A stretch of 64,000 bases of DNA from assembly GCA_963669155.1 (NCBI GenBank), contig OZ022593.1, forward strand, positions 15,353,758 to 15,417,757, given 5' to 3'. This DNA comes from Arbacia lixula (Eukaryota > Echinodermata > Echinoidea > Arbacioida > Arbaciidae). Under the pieces are notes generated by a model that did not search any database, was not told the DNA's origin, and was given only the letters and a program-made list of their open reading frames with translations. Below, piece after piece: positions 12,059 through 24,581 of the stretch; the first letter of the stretch is position 1; each line of letters opens with the position of its first letter. A program made the translations under genes and the position numbers.

Positions 12059-12181
12059 TATTAATCTCACAGTTGTTGCCCGTATAGTCCGTGAGACAGG
12101 TACAAGTATAGGTCGCAGATGAGCCCGTCATTATCATATTACACAACCCTCCATTCAGACAGGGGTTGGGGAAGCACGGAT
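12059..12181 (-). CDS. Exon 34: EGF-like domain 19
   Basis: 123-bp phase 1-1 exon, acceptor ATACTTAG, donor GTAAGT. It encodes NPCFPNPCLNGGLC...CTCLTDYTGNNC. No O-fucose Ser/Thr before C3. Confidence 0.88.
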
Positions 12182-13424
12182 CTAAGTATCAAGACACAAC
12201 GGCAACAGGAATTCAATCATCAACCTATTACAGTATTGCAACATATTCACATACATATACATACAATTCAATATTTCCTGTACAGAATAAATTTAATGAG
12301 TATTCATTGTTCCAAGATCTTGTAATCTTCCATCTGTGAGTTTGATATTCTGTAAATTTATAAGTGCATATAATAAACAATCCTTTTAAATAGCAATAAT
12401 TTCACATATATTTGACATTAAGAAAAAAATATTTCAAGGTGAAACCTATCAGGAAGCAATTAGAAATTTTGTGCAAAAATGTCTGCTCTTTCATTCATTG
12501 CATGAGCTTAGGAATTTTTGTACTTGATATCAACAATTGAAGCTGCATATATTTGTTGGTCCTGCATGGGTTAAAAACAGATGAAAAAGGAAAAAAACTA
12601 AGTCTAATCCAATATGTTAGAAAAGAAACATGAAAACATTGATTAGTATGCACAAGGAGACAAATGGTCATCGATGCATTGTTATAATAAAGGATGAAAA
12701 AGAGTGCTGCTGCTTTGTACACTAAATGTACAGTGACATTTAATCTTAAAAAAATAAAAATAGCAAATACAAAAATAAAATAGATACAAAAAAGATGAGG
12801 ATACTTTCCATGACTTGCTATGTTAGTAGCTATAAATGTTAGAAAATTGCTTCAAACCTTAACTTGAATCAAAGATTATGAAAGAATTGAAATATTTTAT
12901 GTTATAATGTATTACAGCAATTGTTCAAACTGGTGATGAATTATTGTTATCATGATTAAACAGAATCCTGTTTGATTTGGGATATCACTTCAAACATAAA
13001 TTATCAGTAAAAACAATCATTATAAATTCTAGAAAAGGTTTAGAATTTCAATATACATATTTTTTTTTATTGTGTAATGTTAACTTTCTTTCTAATGTAA
13101 GATATATTCTCTTTCAATAATCAGAAATAATCTGAAGGCAAAACCTTTAGTATATTGAAAAATATCTGGTGTACGTATCTATTGAGTGATGAGATCAAAA
13201 GGATTGAACAAATAAAGCACTTAAAAACTGGACTCTTGCCAGTGTTTATATCACACAGTTAGCCATCTCAGTCCCATCCATTGATAGTCATGTGTCAATT
13301 CCAACAGTGTATGGCCTATGGGATTGAGAGAGTAATGAACACCATAACTAACCCATTTTGTAACAAAAGTATCACATGCACACTCCTTCAGCTGCATACC
13401 TTTAATCAAATACTACCCACATTA

Positions 13425-14862
13425 ATATAACTCAATACCAAGTAAGACAGAGACAACATTATACATAGATGAATTATCAAAAAGAAAAAAAAATGATAAG
13501 TATGATATGATAACAACATTGATATATATTATAGCATATTTTCAAAGCTTGAGCATGATATATGAAAGGTATTGCTGGATAAGTATATGCCTTATACATG
13601 TAAATTTTGGATATGATACACTCAGCATATCACTAAATTATAAAAAAATGGATTTGCATTATATTTCATTTTAAAATGAAGCCAACTCAATACCAATCAA
13701 GACAGAGACAAAAATAAACCTGGATGCATTATCAAAAGAAAATTGAATGAGTGCATGATAGGATAATTTTTTTTTTTGATAATTATGTTATTTCCAAAGG
13801 ACGAGCATGAGGTGTAACATAGAAGATTTAATGAGGATGATGCAAGTATCTAATACAATACCCTTGGCATAACATTACAATATCCCAAAAAGGATTTACA
13901 TTAAATATACTCTTTGAATAGTAACAACTCAATACAAGCTATGACAGAAACAAAATTACGCATGGATGAATTATTGAAAGAAAAAATGTGTGATGAGTTA
14001 ATGATACGATACAAACATTGATAGATGTTATTTCAAAAGGACAAGCTTGAGGTATAACAGAGTATGCTGAATGAGGATATATAGTAACAACTCAATACCA
14101 GATATGACAGAGACAGCATTGCACATGGATGAATTATCGAAAAGAATAATGATTTCATGACACAATACAAACACTGACATATGTTGTTTCAAAAGAATGA
14201 GCATTAGGTATAAGAGAGAATGCTGAGAAGATATATATGATACAAGTATCTAATACAATAAACTTGGCATGTCACTACAATATCCAATAGAAACAACTCA
14301 ATACCACTAATGACAGGGACAAAATTACACACGGATGAATTATCAAAAAGAATAATGAATGATGAAATGATACGATACAAACATTGACATATGTTATTTC
14401 AAAAGAATGAGCATGAGGTATAAGAGAGAATGCTGAGAGGATATATATGGTGCAAGTATCTAATACAATACACTTGGCATGTCACTACAATATCCAATAG
14501 AAACAACTCAATACTACTTATGACAGGGACAAAATCACACATGGATGAATTATTAAAAAGAATAATGAATGATGAAATGATACAATACGAATATTGACAT
14601 ATGTTATTTAAAAAAAAAATGAGCATGAGGTATAAGAGAGAATGCTGAATGTGGATATATATGATGCAAATATCTAAATATGATATACTCCGCACATCTG
14701 TAGACTTACTAGGCATATATATATATATGATACAAACATTGACATATGTTGTTTCAAAAGAATAAGCATGAGGTATAAGAGAGAATGCTGAATGTGGATA
14801 CATATGATGCAAGTATCTAAATATGATACACTCCGCATATCTGTAGACTTACTAAGCATGTG
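13425..14862. repeat. Intronic tandem array, unit mostly ~205 bp, overlapping the exon 33 donor
   Basis: Heads 'caactcaatac(c)' occur near 13430, 13685, 13925, 14088, 14294 and 14503, spacing 163-255 bp. Each is followed by gacag(a/g)gacaaaatt, (g)gatgaattat, gatacaaacattgacatatgtt and gagcatgaggtata. The last two units carry (c)tgtagacttacta(a/g)gcat, which is the exon 33 3' end and donor read on the opposite strand. Confidence 0.85.
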
Positions 14863-14969
14863 GCACTGCTCCCCTAGATACTGGTCGGTGCAAGAACACT
14901 CATAGTCCGCACCACCATTAGTCAGGGTGCATGTGCCACCATTGTAGCACGGTACAACGTGACATAGGT
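14853..14969 (-). CDS. Exon 33: EGF-like domain 18
   Basis: 117-bp phase 1-1 exon, acceptor ACACCAG, donor GTAAGT. It encodes DLCHVVPCYNGGTC...CSCTDQYLGEQCHML, O-fucose consensus present. The last bases of the exon plus donor are repeated inside the intronic array that starts here. Confidence 0.87.
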
Positions 14970-16755
14970 CTGGTGTCAGTAGGAAGAAAAGGCATGGTTA
15001 GTAGTACTAGAACTAATCAAGGCTACAACATTTATCTAGTCTTAATGAAGATCATAAAACACCCAGTACATTGCCGCTGCAGCCAAAATCTGGCTGTAGA
15101 GCACATATCACTGGTTATCCCTTGGTTCATCTGAATACATTAAAAGAGTTGTGACATTATTTTCACTCTTTCAAATTGAATCATTATTTTTGTGTGAGTT
15201 TTGAATACCATTTCTTTGCAGTTTGGCTAGTATTAAAGTGCTATATTGACTACATTCTCATAATTATCTACATCTAAGAGTTAATTACAAGAATTAACAT
15301 GATTGTTCAAAGTTATTCCAAAAATTACAAGCATCCAATGAAAACTAGAAGTAGATTAGCAAAAGCTGGTGACTTACAGAAGCCTGATCTATGTTTGGCA
15401 ATTTTCTACACATAAGCAGGCACAAATAGCTGGTTATTAACAGAGGCCAGGTCATCTATGTCCTAAATACTTAGAAAAATGCAAAAATACTTTTCGCACG
15501 ACACAACACACCATCAAAACACAGTCTATGTTTAATATGTGTTGCCTCATTGCATAAGTCAACCTGGCTATGATCTAAAAATCTACTCAAATTTCCAAAG
15601 CAGTCTTGAATTACAAACAAATGGAGCAAAACATATAAATATATAATCATTGCGTCTTTGTGTCATCACACTATAAAATAAGAGTAAAGTCTATTAGCAC
15701 CACTGCATTTGAATAATTGTAAAAATAACTTTTCTGCAAGTTCATATGCTTAGATGATAGTAGGTGTATCATGTAATTTCCTATTTGAGGTAGTCAATAC
15801 AATATTTATAGATCTGAAATAGCTCGCATCAATCATCAAGGACAGACAAACCCGTCTTGAAAGACGCCAAGGGAAATGTTTGTTTAGCCCACATAATTGC
15901 ATGTCTCCATGCACGAGCTTTAGCCAAGCAGCCTGGTCTTCACTGGAAATAAGTTGGAGTTGAGGAATTTACCATCCTGCCATGTACCCATGTACTACAA
16001 CCTAGGTTAAGAGGAAAGCGTAGCGTGTATGCAGCGGGCAGTGCTCAAACTCAGCACCTCTAGGGGCCTAGCCAGATCACAAAATAGCTCGCTATTTGCA
16101 TCTTCATTAGCCAGATCAGGCAAAATAGCTAGCTATTTGGTCGAGAAAAATTCCCAAGAAATATTGGGCTAGATGGAGCTAGTTCCAGCTAATTTGCAAG
16201 CTTGGAGCATCTTCATCAGCCTGAAAATTTCTCAATCCCGGCATGCATCAGCGCGCATGAGGCATTGTTCACATAATAGGTTTTTATACGTGCATGAATG
16301 CGAGCTCACAACCAAAGTCATGTGGTCGTGGCCTATTCCCATCACACACTGCGTATGTGCGAATATCTGAATAATTTTGGAATCCCAAGTTTCAAGCTAA
16401 TGAAGAAGCAACTTCAACTTCAGGCTAGTTCCCCGGATCAGCAAACTAGCTAGCTATTTCGTCTGATCGAGCCAATGAAGACGCACCTAAAGTGTATCTC
16501 ACCACGAGACCACAGCGCTCTCAGGACAGGCGTCATTTACATACACCTGCATTTATTTGCAAAGTACTCTTCAGGTTTAGGTTGAGGGGACTTTACAGAC
16601 ATCACAGCCTATGAAGACAGATTCGACTGTATGATCTTTTAATAAATTTAATACAAATATCTTTTCTTTACAATGCAGACGATAAAACCAAATATTAGGG
16701 TGCTGGATTTTATTTCATAGCTGCATGGGGGGGGGGAGGGGGTGCATACACTTAC
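14970..16755. other. Intron 32-33; no recognised content
   Basis: A/T-rich intron. Around 16070-16170 and 16430-16480 'ct(a)agctagctatttg' phrases recur, suggesting a short dispersed or palindromic repeat. No exon seen. Confidence 0.4.
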
Positions 16756-16875
16756 CCACGATGGTACAGGTGGGTCCCGTGTAGCCCAAGGCACAGACGC
16801 ACCGGTACCCAGCAGCCTGGGTAGGGTCGTTGAAGCACTGACCCCCAAACTGGCACGGAGAGGTCCCACAGGGGT
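16756..16875 (-). CDS. Exon 32: EGF-like domain 17
   Basis: 120-bp phase 1-1 exon, acceptor CTCTGCAG, donor GTAAGT. It encodes DPCGTSPCQFGGQC...CVCALGYTGPTC. It is flanked by G-runs on both sides, with a G-rich satellite upstream of the acceptor. Confidence 0.88.
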
Positions 16876-16889
16876 CTGCAGAGGGGGGG

Positions 16890-17590
16890 GGGATGAAAGT
16901 TTGAAATCGGTCAGGAAAAGAACCTGGACAATTCTTTGCTGGGGGGGGGGGCGCTTTTCAAGCAAGGGCCTAGTTGTTATGAAGAGTTGTGATTGAACTG
17001 AATCATTCACAAGTCCAATCCCTTAAGTCTAATGGCCAGAATTATGATTGATATCAATTGCAGCTCTACTTATGATCACATTGTGGACAATTTTTTGCGG
17101 GGTGGGGTGGGGGGGGGGGGGGAGGCCCCTTTTTAAGCAAGGGCCTAGTTGTTATGAAGAGTTGTGATTGGGCTGAATCCTTCACAAGTCCAATCCCTTA
17201 AGTCTAATGGCCAGAATTATGATTGATATCAATTGCAGGTCTACTTGTGATCACATTGTGGACAATTTTTTGCGGGTGGGGTGGTGGGGGGGGGGGAGGG
17301 CGCTTTTTAAGCGAGGGCCTAGTTGTTATGAAGAGTTGTGATTGAGCTGAATCATTCACAAGTCCAATCCCTTAAGTCTAATGGCCAGAATTATGATTGA
17401 TATCAATCGCAGGTCTACTTGTGATCACATTGTGGAAAATTTTTTGCAAGTTGGGGTGGGGGGCTACATTTTTAAGCAAGGGCCTAGTTGTTATGAAGAC
17501 TTGTGATTGATCTGAATCATTCACAAGTCCAATCCCTTGCGTCCAGAATTACGATTGATAACAATCACAACTCTACTTATGATCAATCAC
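16890..17590. repeat. Four-copy ~175-bp satellite with long G runs
   Basis: 'agc(a/g)agggcctagttgttatgaaga' starts at 16961, 17136, 17310 and 17475 (175, 174, 165 bp apart). Each unit holds a G-run of about 8-16 bases except the last, decayed one. It lies in the intron immediately upstream of exon 32. Confidence 0.92.
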
Positions 17591-18313
17591 AATTCTTTAT
17601 ATAAAGACTGGGCCCAGGTGACATGAAACCTTTACCTTGAATGGTGTTCAGTATTACTCAATTGAGGAAAGCAAATTGATCACATTTTTTTTTCTTGATG
17701 GGGATTCTTTTTGATATTCTGGGGGTTAAATCGTCCTGAATCTCTACATAATATTTCAACTGGAAAAAGTGCTCAACTCCAAATTGATTTACAAGAACGT
17801 ATACTTACAATTTCACAGTGTTTTAACTATATAAGTCATGTAACGTAATGTAACTGAAGTCATGTTACGTAAGTAACCAAAATAAATCTCTCATAATATC
17901 AACTACAACTTTGGAAATCGCCGTATTGTCACACATTCAGGTGGAGTATTGGTTGGAAAAAAGCACTGATGTAAAAATGGGAAGCCCAAAATAACAAAAG
18001 AGTAATGCATATCAAATTAATGCATATAATTTTTCTAACAGAACACATCATTAAATGCTTGTGATGAACTAAAGTATATTTCACTGCGTTTTTATGTTAG
18101 TTAAAAGTGTCCATCCCATTAAAGATGAACTCGACAGAAACAAACATTGGACACAATCTCTGATTATTTTTTCAGTATGATATTTTCACATCTATTGGCC
18201 CTCAAACCCTGTGCTGTTCTAATTAAATTTGTTCAACCTTAATAAGTGATGCTTGTAGCCTGCCTGATGTAGTGCCATAGGAATAGTATTTTAAGCAAGA
18301 AGAGATATCTCAC

Positions 18314-18430
18314 CTATCTCGGCACAGAATGTCCCTGCGAATCCCGGTGGACAGTTGCAGCGGAAGTTACCGAGGACATCCAAAGTTTCGCATAGGCCAC
18401 CACTTAAACACTGGTTTGGAATGCATCCAT
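18314..18430 (-). CDS. Exon 31: EGF-like domain 16
   Basis: 117-bp phase 1-1 exon, acceptor TCTTTCAG, donor GTGAGA. It encodes DGCIPNQCLSGGLC...CNCPPGFAGTFC. No O-fucose Ser/Thr before C3. Confidence 0.89.
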
Positions 18431-19280
18431 CTGAAAGAGAAGAAAACAAATGAATTAAAAATTGTGAAGCAGGTTCTGAGGAACCTATGGAAACATGCTA
18501 CAGACATTGAATCAGCTGAAATGTGGGAAAGGCAACTGACCGAGCACACACTGTCATAGCTTGACATTTTGACCATTCAGAGAATGAGTGATAATGTATC
18601 TACTACAAACATACTGTGACCCCCATTTAACATTGTTGCTGGTGTGTGCATTCCAGTTTGAAAAAAATATAGAGATACCAATAGTGGTATATATACAATG
18701 TTGGCATACATTTTATCCTCATGTTTACCCACTTACTAAGGGAACCAGGTATACCCCATTCCCCAAATGTCCTACTCACAAACAGGACAGGGGTATACCA
18801 GGTCCCCAGAAACATACCAATGTCCACTTGTTTTAAGCATTTTTTTTGCTACTATATTTGAATGCGGTTGATGTGTGCAATCAGTAGTTGGATTGTTTAG
18901 CTATCGTTCAAGATCATATTTGTGAAACTTCCTTGGAGAAATGTTGTTTGAGAAGGATTCTACCAATAGATGGTTAATCTGTCTCCGATGGAAATGTTTA
19001 AACCACATTAAACATTGCAAGCAACGGCACCTTTTAGTTACAATGCAAAATTTGCTGTGGAAGCACAATGACAATGAATGTAAGCAACCCGTTAGAACTG
19101 ATATTCATCCTTTGATTATCAAAAGCGTGCATACGCACGATACACAGGTACAGTGACTAGGTAGCCCCAAATAATCCTGTTTCTGCCTGTGAGTGCTGGT
19201 CTAAACAAAAATTAGTTTATGGGTTAGTCTGCTAACTATCCACAGAAACAAGCATGACACTGGAGAGTCTCTTTACTCAC

Positions 19281-19400
19281 CAATAAATTCACAGATTTGG
19301 CCGTGGAAGGTCGCCGAGGTGCAGGTACAGGTGAATGAGAGGCCCTGTGAGACAGCCGTACAGCTGCCCGAGCGAAGGCATGGGTTGGGCAGACACGGAT
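19281..19400 (-). CDS. Exon 30: EGF-like domain 15
   Basis: 120-bp phase 1-1 exon, acceptor TTTTACAG, donor GTGAGT. It encodes DPCLPNPCLRSGSC...CTCTSATFHGQIC. S before C3 fits the O-fucose consensus. Confidence 0.89.
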
Positions 19401-19894
19401 CTGTAAAAAAAAAAATAATGATAATAACTTCAAGTTCTCTTCAAAAGACATTTATATCAAAATGCTTTACAATATAATATATCATTGAATTTGGCTTGCA
19501 TTCTCATTTTTAAAATCTTAATGGGGTTTTAATTTAATGTGATATGCCTCAAAAAGTATCCTTCAAGGCTATGATACATATATATTCATGCATTTATAAG
19601 GGCAGTCAAACTTATAAATAAAGAGCACATTTAAAAATAACTACCTGTCTGTAAAGACCGCTTGATCTGAATTCCTTTAGAGCAGTTGGTATGTAAACTG
19701 CATCTGCCCATAAAGACAATGTGTGTATGGACACAATGGATATATCTCTCTTGGGCCCATCTTTAAAGACAGGTTTGATTGTATTATATGTCTATTATGT
19801 GTTTTGAACCACATGTTAAAGGTTATCACATCTCACAAGCCATTGGCTTTCTGGTGATGCCTTATACTCATTGTTCATGAAAGTTGTTTATTCT

Positions 19895-19930
19895 TGTTTG
19901 TTAAATGAATAAAGAATTGAATTGAATATT
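19895..19930 (+). mobile_element. Possible non-LTR retrotransposon 3' tail
   Basis: Ends in atgaataaagaattgaattgaat, a polyadenylation-like signal followed by a short repeated tail of the kind seen at LINE 3' ends. No protein fragment beside it, so low confidence. Confidence 0.3.
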
Positions 19931-19959
19931 AAAATGTCTTTTTCCGGTATACTTATAAT

Positions 19960-19975
19960 GTGTGTGTGTGTGTGT

Positions 19976-20016
<41 letters not shown>

Positions 20017-20043
20017 TATGAGTGTGTGTGTCTGTGTATGTGT
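19960..20043. repeat. (TG)n microsatellite
   Basis: Alternating TG with occasional C and A, in the intron just after exon 29. Confidence 0.95.
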
Positions 20044-20072
20044 TTTGTGCATGGCAATGACAATCACATTAC

Positions 20073-20183
20073 CATCAATTTGACAGGTGGAACCTAGGAA
20101 TCCAGTCAGACAGTTGCAGCCGAATGTGTTTCCATTGGTGAAACACTGGCCTCCATTTAAGCAGGGGTTGGGATTGCACACCT
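20073..20183 (-). CDS. Exon 29: EGF-like domain 14
   Basis: 111-bp phase 1-1 exon, acceptor TTTTACAG, donor GTAATG. It encodes EVCNPNPCLNGGQC...CNCLTGFLGSTC. Q before C3, so no O-fucose site. A (TG)n tract begins ~40 bp inside the downstream intron. Confidence 0.89.
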
Positions 20184-20914
20184 CTGTAAAACGAAAAGAA
20201 GATTATAATAGAAGCCGTCAAAATTTCAAAATGTGTGAATCTCTGTAAAAGAAACAAGACAACTGAATTAATGTACTACTGACTGATATTTCAAACATGT
20301 AGGGTAAAAAGGATGAGTTTGTATATAATTTTTCTTTAAAATTTTTCATTTACATAAATACAATCAGAAAGAAAGTCCAATGTCCTTTTCAAAGAAATAT
20401 ATTATAAAAATTGGCTTGCATTCTCATCTCAAATTTCCATGAGTTGAAAAAGATAACATTTTCTTGGAATTTTATTTTCATGTACTATGCCTCAATAATG
20501 CTCCATCACAGTTATAATACATATGTCACGGCAAATCTGCATGTTAAACAATCTCCTATCAGTGTACATTTCTTTTATCATGATTATGTTTTAACATGTA
20601 GGTAAATTAACTTAGAGGTAGATTTCTTAGCACACTGTCCTGTGAAATACACATTTTTATTGACTTACTGACTTGATTATTTCACATAAGATCTATGATA
20701 TTTGATTTTGACATTAAGCACAGAGAGAAACTACATGTTGATGACACACATTATACATGTGGGGAATTAGCATTCTAATACACAGAATCCATCCAGTTCC
20801 TTATGTGCGAGATATTAACTCTGTACAAACCATTGATGCATTTCAGACCAAATTACACACACAAATCCCATCTAGCATAATCATGCTTGGGGCCCAAAGG
20901 GGTATTCTGCTTAC

Positions 20915-21031
20915 CTCTGGTCAGACAAGTGGATCCACTGAACCCAGCGAGACACTGGCAGGTGAACGATGTGGCACTGGAAGACGGAATACAGGTGCCT
21001 CCATTGTTACAGGGCAGGCCAGCGCAGACAA
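20915..21031 (-). CDS. Exon 28: EGF-like domain 13
   Basis: 117-bp phase 1-1 exon, acceptor TCACATAG, donor GTAAGC. It encodes VVCAGLPCNNGGTC...CQCLAGFSGSTC, O-fucose consensus present. Confidence 0.89.
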
Positions 21032-21598
21032 CTATGTGAAGGAATAAGCAGGAACGTAATGCATCAAATCATCATCACCATTAATTAACAAATCATTATC
21101 AAATCACACAGGGCCAATTCCATCAGCAAATGACGTGCAGCTTGTCCCCAAAACGATTACAACTTCATTTTCCGCAAAGATTAATTTAAAGATATAAGAC
21201 TGATCGGAATGATATTGCAGGGTATGAAATTATAACTTATTAGCTTCGTCTTGCAAAAAATCCCTATTCGATTTGCTTCAGTGGTCATGGATAATGGGGA
21301 TCTTTTGTCAATCATGTCCGATGTCCCTTCCCTCCAGACTTTGTAAAGAGACGTGTTGTCCATTGCGTGCATTTTTTATGATCAAAATTTTTGAATGTGT
21401 CCTTGCATAAATATATCTGTCAAGAAAGTGACTGTTTCATTTTAGGTGCTATCTAATTACAAACTTTAACAACTATTATATAATGTTATTCTGATCTACT
21501 GTAAAAATAGTTGAAATTAATTAAAGGAAGATAGACAGGATTTATTGTTACAAGAGGAACTAGGATTTGTGGGCAAGAGATTTACTCTGAAGTTTTAC

Positions 21599-21718
21599 CT
21601 GCTGTACCACAGTTTGAGCCTACCCACAGGACGTCATTGCAGTTACAGGAATAGCTTAGACCATCCAAAGAAGCCTGACACGTCCCTCCATTCAGGCAAG
21701 GAAAGCTCCCACAGGGAT
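21599..21718 (-). CDS. Exon 27: EGF-like domain 12
   Basis: 120-bp phase 1-1 exon, acceptor CTTTCAG, donor GTAAAA. It encodes DPCGSFPCLNGGTC...CNCNDVLWVGSNC. The usual G-(F/Y)-x-G loop before C6 is replaced by NDVLWVGSN. O-fucose consensus present. Confidence 0.87.
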
Positions 21719-21969
21719 CTGAAAGAAAAGAAATTGTACTTTATATTCAAATTGATGGTTGTTGGTGTGATTACGGCATGATCTAAAATCACTGCACACC
21801 CATTCTTCATTACAGGTCACATAACCTTTAGCACAACTATCCACTATCTTTAACCAGACTAGTGTTCATAAAAAGAATGTATTCTAGTGCGAAAATGACA
21901 GGGGGGAAATCTATTACACATTGAATAAAGAGGGCTGTTATAAAAAAATATTTTAATGAATGTAATCAG

Positions 21970-22262
21970 GGGTATGTGTGTGTATACTCTCACGTATGTA
22001 CATGCACTTTTATCGAGTGACACTTCTACTAACCCATTAGCTGACAGATGGAGCTACTAAACCCTACCACACACAGGCAGGATACTCTCTCTGCATCTGC
22101 TTGTGTGTGTGTGTGTACAGTATGTGGGTATGTGTGTGTGAGTCTGTGCATTCCGATAGACGTGCATGCATTATGACCCGGTGACACAAGTACATGTACT
22201 AACCAGGAAGCTGACACGTTGAGCCCACAAACCCTGCAGCACACTGGCAAGAGGCCACATCA
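21970..22262. repeat. Two-copy ~170-bp duplication spanning exon 26's 3' half
   Basis: The TG-rich stretch, gtgacac, ctaac and coding bases recur at a 170-bp offset. One copy is the real exon edge, the other the pseudoexon at 22034-22085. Confidence 0.7.
22034..22085 (-). pseudogene. Decayed duplicate of the 3' half of exon 26
   Basis: Read on the minus strand it encodes SCLCVVGFSSSICQLMG followed by GTTAGT. This parallels exon 26's CQCAAGFVGSTCQLPG plus GTTAGT. The intron beside each copy is also similar (TG-rich stretch, gtgacac, then ctaac), so unit and intron were copied together at a ~170-bp offset. It lacks the 5' half of the EGF module and an obvious acceptor, so I do not include it in the mRNA. 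Confidence 0.75.
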
Positions 22263-22323
22263 CCAGCAGTGGATATGAAACACGACCCTCCATTCAGGCA
22301 GGGGTTGGTTGGCACACATGGAT
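22204..22323 (-). CDS. Exon 26: EGF-like domain 11
   Basis: 120-bp phase 1-1 exon, acceptor ACCCACAG, donor GTTAGT. It encodes NPCVPTNPCLNGGSC...CQCAAGFVGSTCQLP, O-fucose consensus present. A decayed copy of its 3' half with donor lies 170 bp downstream (pseudoexon near 22034). Confidence 0.9.
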
Positions 22324-22923
22324 CTGTGGGTAAATGTGATATCATAAAGGGAAAATACATATTGTTTTTTATCGTTCTGTCTCAAAAAAATAACAGAGTT
22401 AAATTTTTCTTTACAATTATGATAAATCATGCATGCATTGAGAAAAAACATATATTCTAAATCCTCTCCAGTGGATTAGTTTTAACATATCTTCAAAGTT
22501 AACTCTGTATCAACCCTTGGTGCTACCTTGGTCACATTTTATTTACCACTACTTCCCCTTCCCTTTAAAAAGTGTTAAATCTTTAACCATCGAACCATTT
22601 ATATATATTACACAAATGTTGATGGACTACATAAATCAGAAAACAATTTGTTCAATCCTGATCTGAAATTAATTTATTTCCTCTTGATATGACATGAGTG
22701 TACAAATACACTAACACTTCAACAACAATAAGAGTGTAGACGGTTGGTACCTTTTGTATCAACGTCTCTTACATACAAGAAATTGATTCAGATTTGACAG
22801 TATTAACCCCTTCAGTTCCAAGAAATGATAGCTGCATAGCAACTCAGTTTCTTGCGTATAGGGACTGAGCAGGTTACAAGGTAATAAGAAAATGCTACTG
22901 GTGCTTCCTTACACAAGACTTAC

Positions 22924-23034
22924 TTGAATACTGGCAGAGATCTCCGCTGAATTGAGCAAGACAGGTGCATTGCCTAGCGCTCCCAACAGAGGTACATGAT
23001 CCGCCATTCTGACATGGATTTATGAAGCACAGAT
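22924..23034 (-). CDS. Exon 25: EGF-like domain 10
   Basis: 111-bp phase 1-1 exon, acceptor TTATTACAG, donor GTAAGT. It encodes DLCFINPCQNGGSC...CTCLAQFSGDLC, O-fucose consensus present. Confidence 0.9.
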
Positions 23035-23546
23035 CTGTAATAAAACAAGGAATTAGGAGGGAAAAAATGAAACTATACATTCATTTTGATACAGAATGGT
23101 TTAAAAAATATTTTAATGTCTTGTATTTTGATGTATAAAAAAGAAGGATATATCTCTCAAATATATCAGTTTTTATAAATCAATTTAAGTCCCTAATAAA
23201 TAAATGCCGGTATGTATGTTTATGTGTTTGTGAGTGGGACAATGATTTCCATCTTAGGTTTTTTTCATGAAAAGTTATCATGACAGCTTCCTTTTGGTTC
23301 AGAGACAATGTGTCGCTCTGACAGAAAAAAAAAAATTCACAACCAAAAGTGTAGCCGATTCTCCACACAGCGTATAAGGAAAAGCTGTCCTAAGATGCAC
23401 ATCACAGCTATGTGTTTGAAGTCATGTAATCTTGCGGTCTAGTGTACTAGTGTATGAGACGCAGACATGACTGCAAACAAAATCTGGATGTTGTTGCCCA
23501 GTGCATTATGGACTTTCCCCTATATGAGGTATGTAGAATTACTCAC

Positions 23547-23663
23547 CTTCCAACTGGCAGATAACGCCATCGTAAGCCGGCTGACAGATACAAGTATATG
23601 ACAGAGTAGCAAGGTCCGTCACACAGGTTCCCTGATTCTGGCATGGGTTCGGGAGGCATGGGT
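23547..23663 (-). CDS. Exon 24: EGF-like domain 9
   Basis: 117-bp phase 1-1 exon, acceptor TTTCCCAG, donor GTGAGT. It encodes DPCLPNPCQNQGTC...CICQPAYDGVIC, O-fucose consensus present. Confidence 0.9.
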
Positions 23664-23962
23664 CTGGGAAAGAGATCATAAACATGGAAGAAAAATGGTG
23701 TGAAATAGGTACATCTCAACTTGATTGAAAGTAAAAGCAAATGGTGATGAAGACCAGACCTTAGTTTGTTAAGTGGGACCCAAGGCTTCCTGGGATGGCT
23801 GTTGCCAAAAGGGTGTGATGACCAGGCATCAATGTATGGTTGTAGCCTCTCAGGTACAGCTGGTGAACACTGGGTTCACCTTCCAAGTTTTCCACGTGTG
23901 AGCGCAATACCATAAAATGCGTAATATTTACACTTCTATGCATCCATCTGGAGGCGTCTTAC

Positions 23963-24082
23963 CTCTGGACTGGCACTGTTCCCCAATGAACCCAGTAGTG
24001 CAGCTGCATGTGTAGGTCCCCTCAAGGATGAACGGAAAGCACGTCGCTCCATTTCTGCAGGGGTTCTCCAACAAACAGCGAT
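23963..24082 (-). CDS. Exon 23: EGF-like domain 8
   Basis: 120-bp phase 1-1 exon, acceptor CATCATAG, donor GTAAGA. It encodes DRCLLENPCRNGATC...CSCTTGFIGEQC, O-fucose consensus present. Confidence 0.9.
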
Positions 24083-24464
24083 CTATGATGGCAAAAATTT
24101 CATTTGAATGAAGATGGATTGCAACACTCATCATAATCATTTCATAATCATGTTCAATTGTTAGATAATGCATATCACAAACTCAAATATGTCATAATTT
24201 TTTTATAAATCAACTTAGATCCTTATGTAAACAGATTATGATTATAATTATGATTATTATTACAGAATATGATTATGGATATGGATTAATTTTTTTTTGC
24301 AATTCGTTTCCCACATACAACATAAATATAAATATACTTTTCAAATAAAGAACTTAAACATAATGAGCATGAGGACAGAACTGACCTAAGCAAACCTTAA
24401 AACTGAAGTCCTGTAATATGTTTTGAGAACATCATACAAACATAAGTTCTCATTCGTAACTTAC

Positions 24465-24581
24465 CAATCAGGTTGCAAGTGGTACCGCTGTAACCACTGA
24501 TACAGAGACACTGGAAGGCACTGGTGGATCCCTGGCGACTGCAGCTCCCACCGTTAAGACAGGGAAAGCTCAGACAGGGGT
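24465..24581 (-). CDS. Exon 22: EGF-like domain 7
   Basis: 117-bp phase 1-1 exon, acceptor ATTGCAG, donor GTAAGT. It encodes DPCLSFPCLNGGSC...CLCISGYSGTTC, O-fucose consensus present. Confidence 0.9.

Noticed and set aside
14399..14859. Minus-strand frames of 61-137 codons in 14399-14859
   Set aside because: They run through the ~205-bp satellite and repeat with its period; no domain, no splice context.
22034..22085. Pseudoexon considered as a real alternative exon
   Set aside because: Only half an EGF module and no acceptor; inclusion would leave an incomplete domain.
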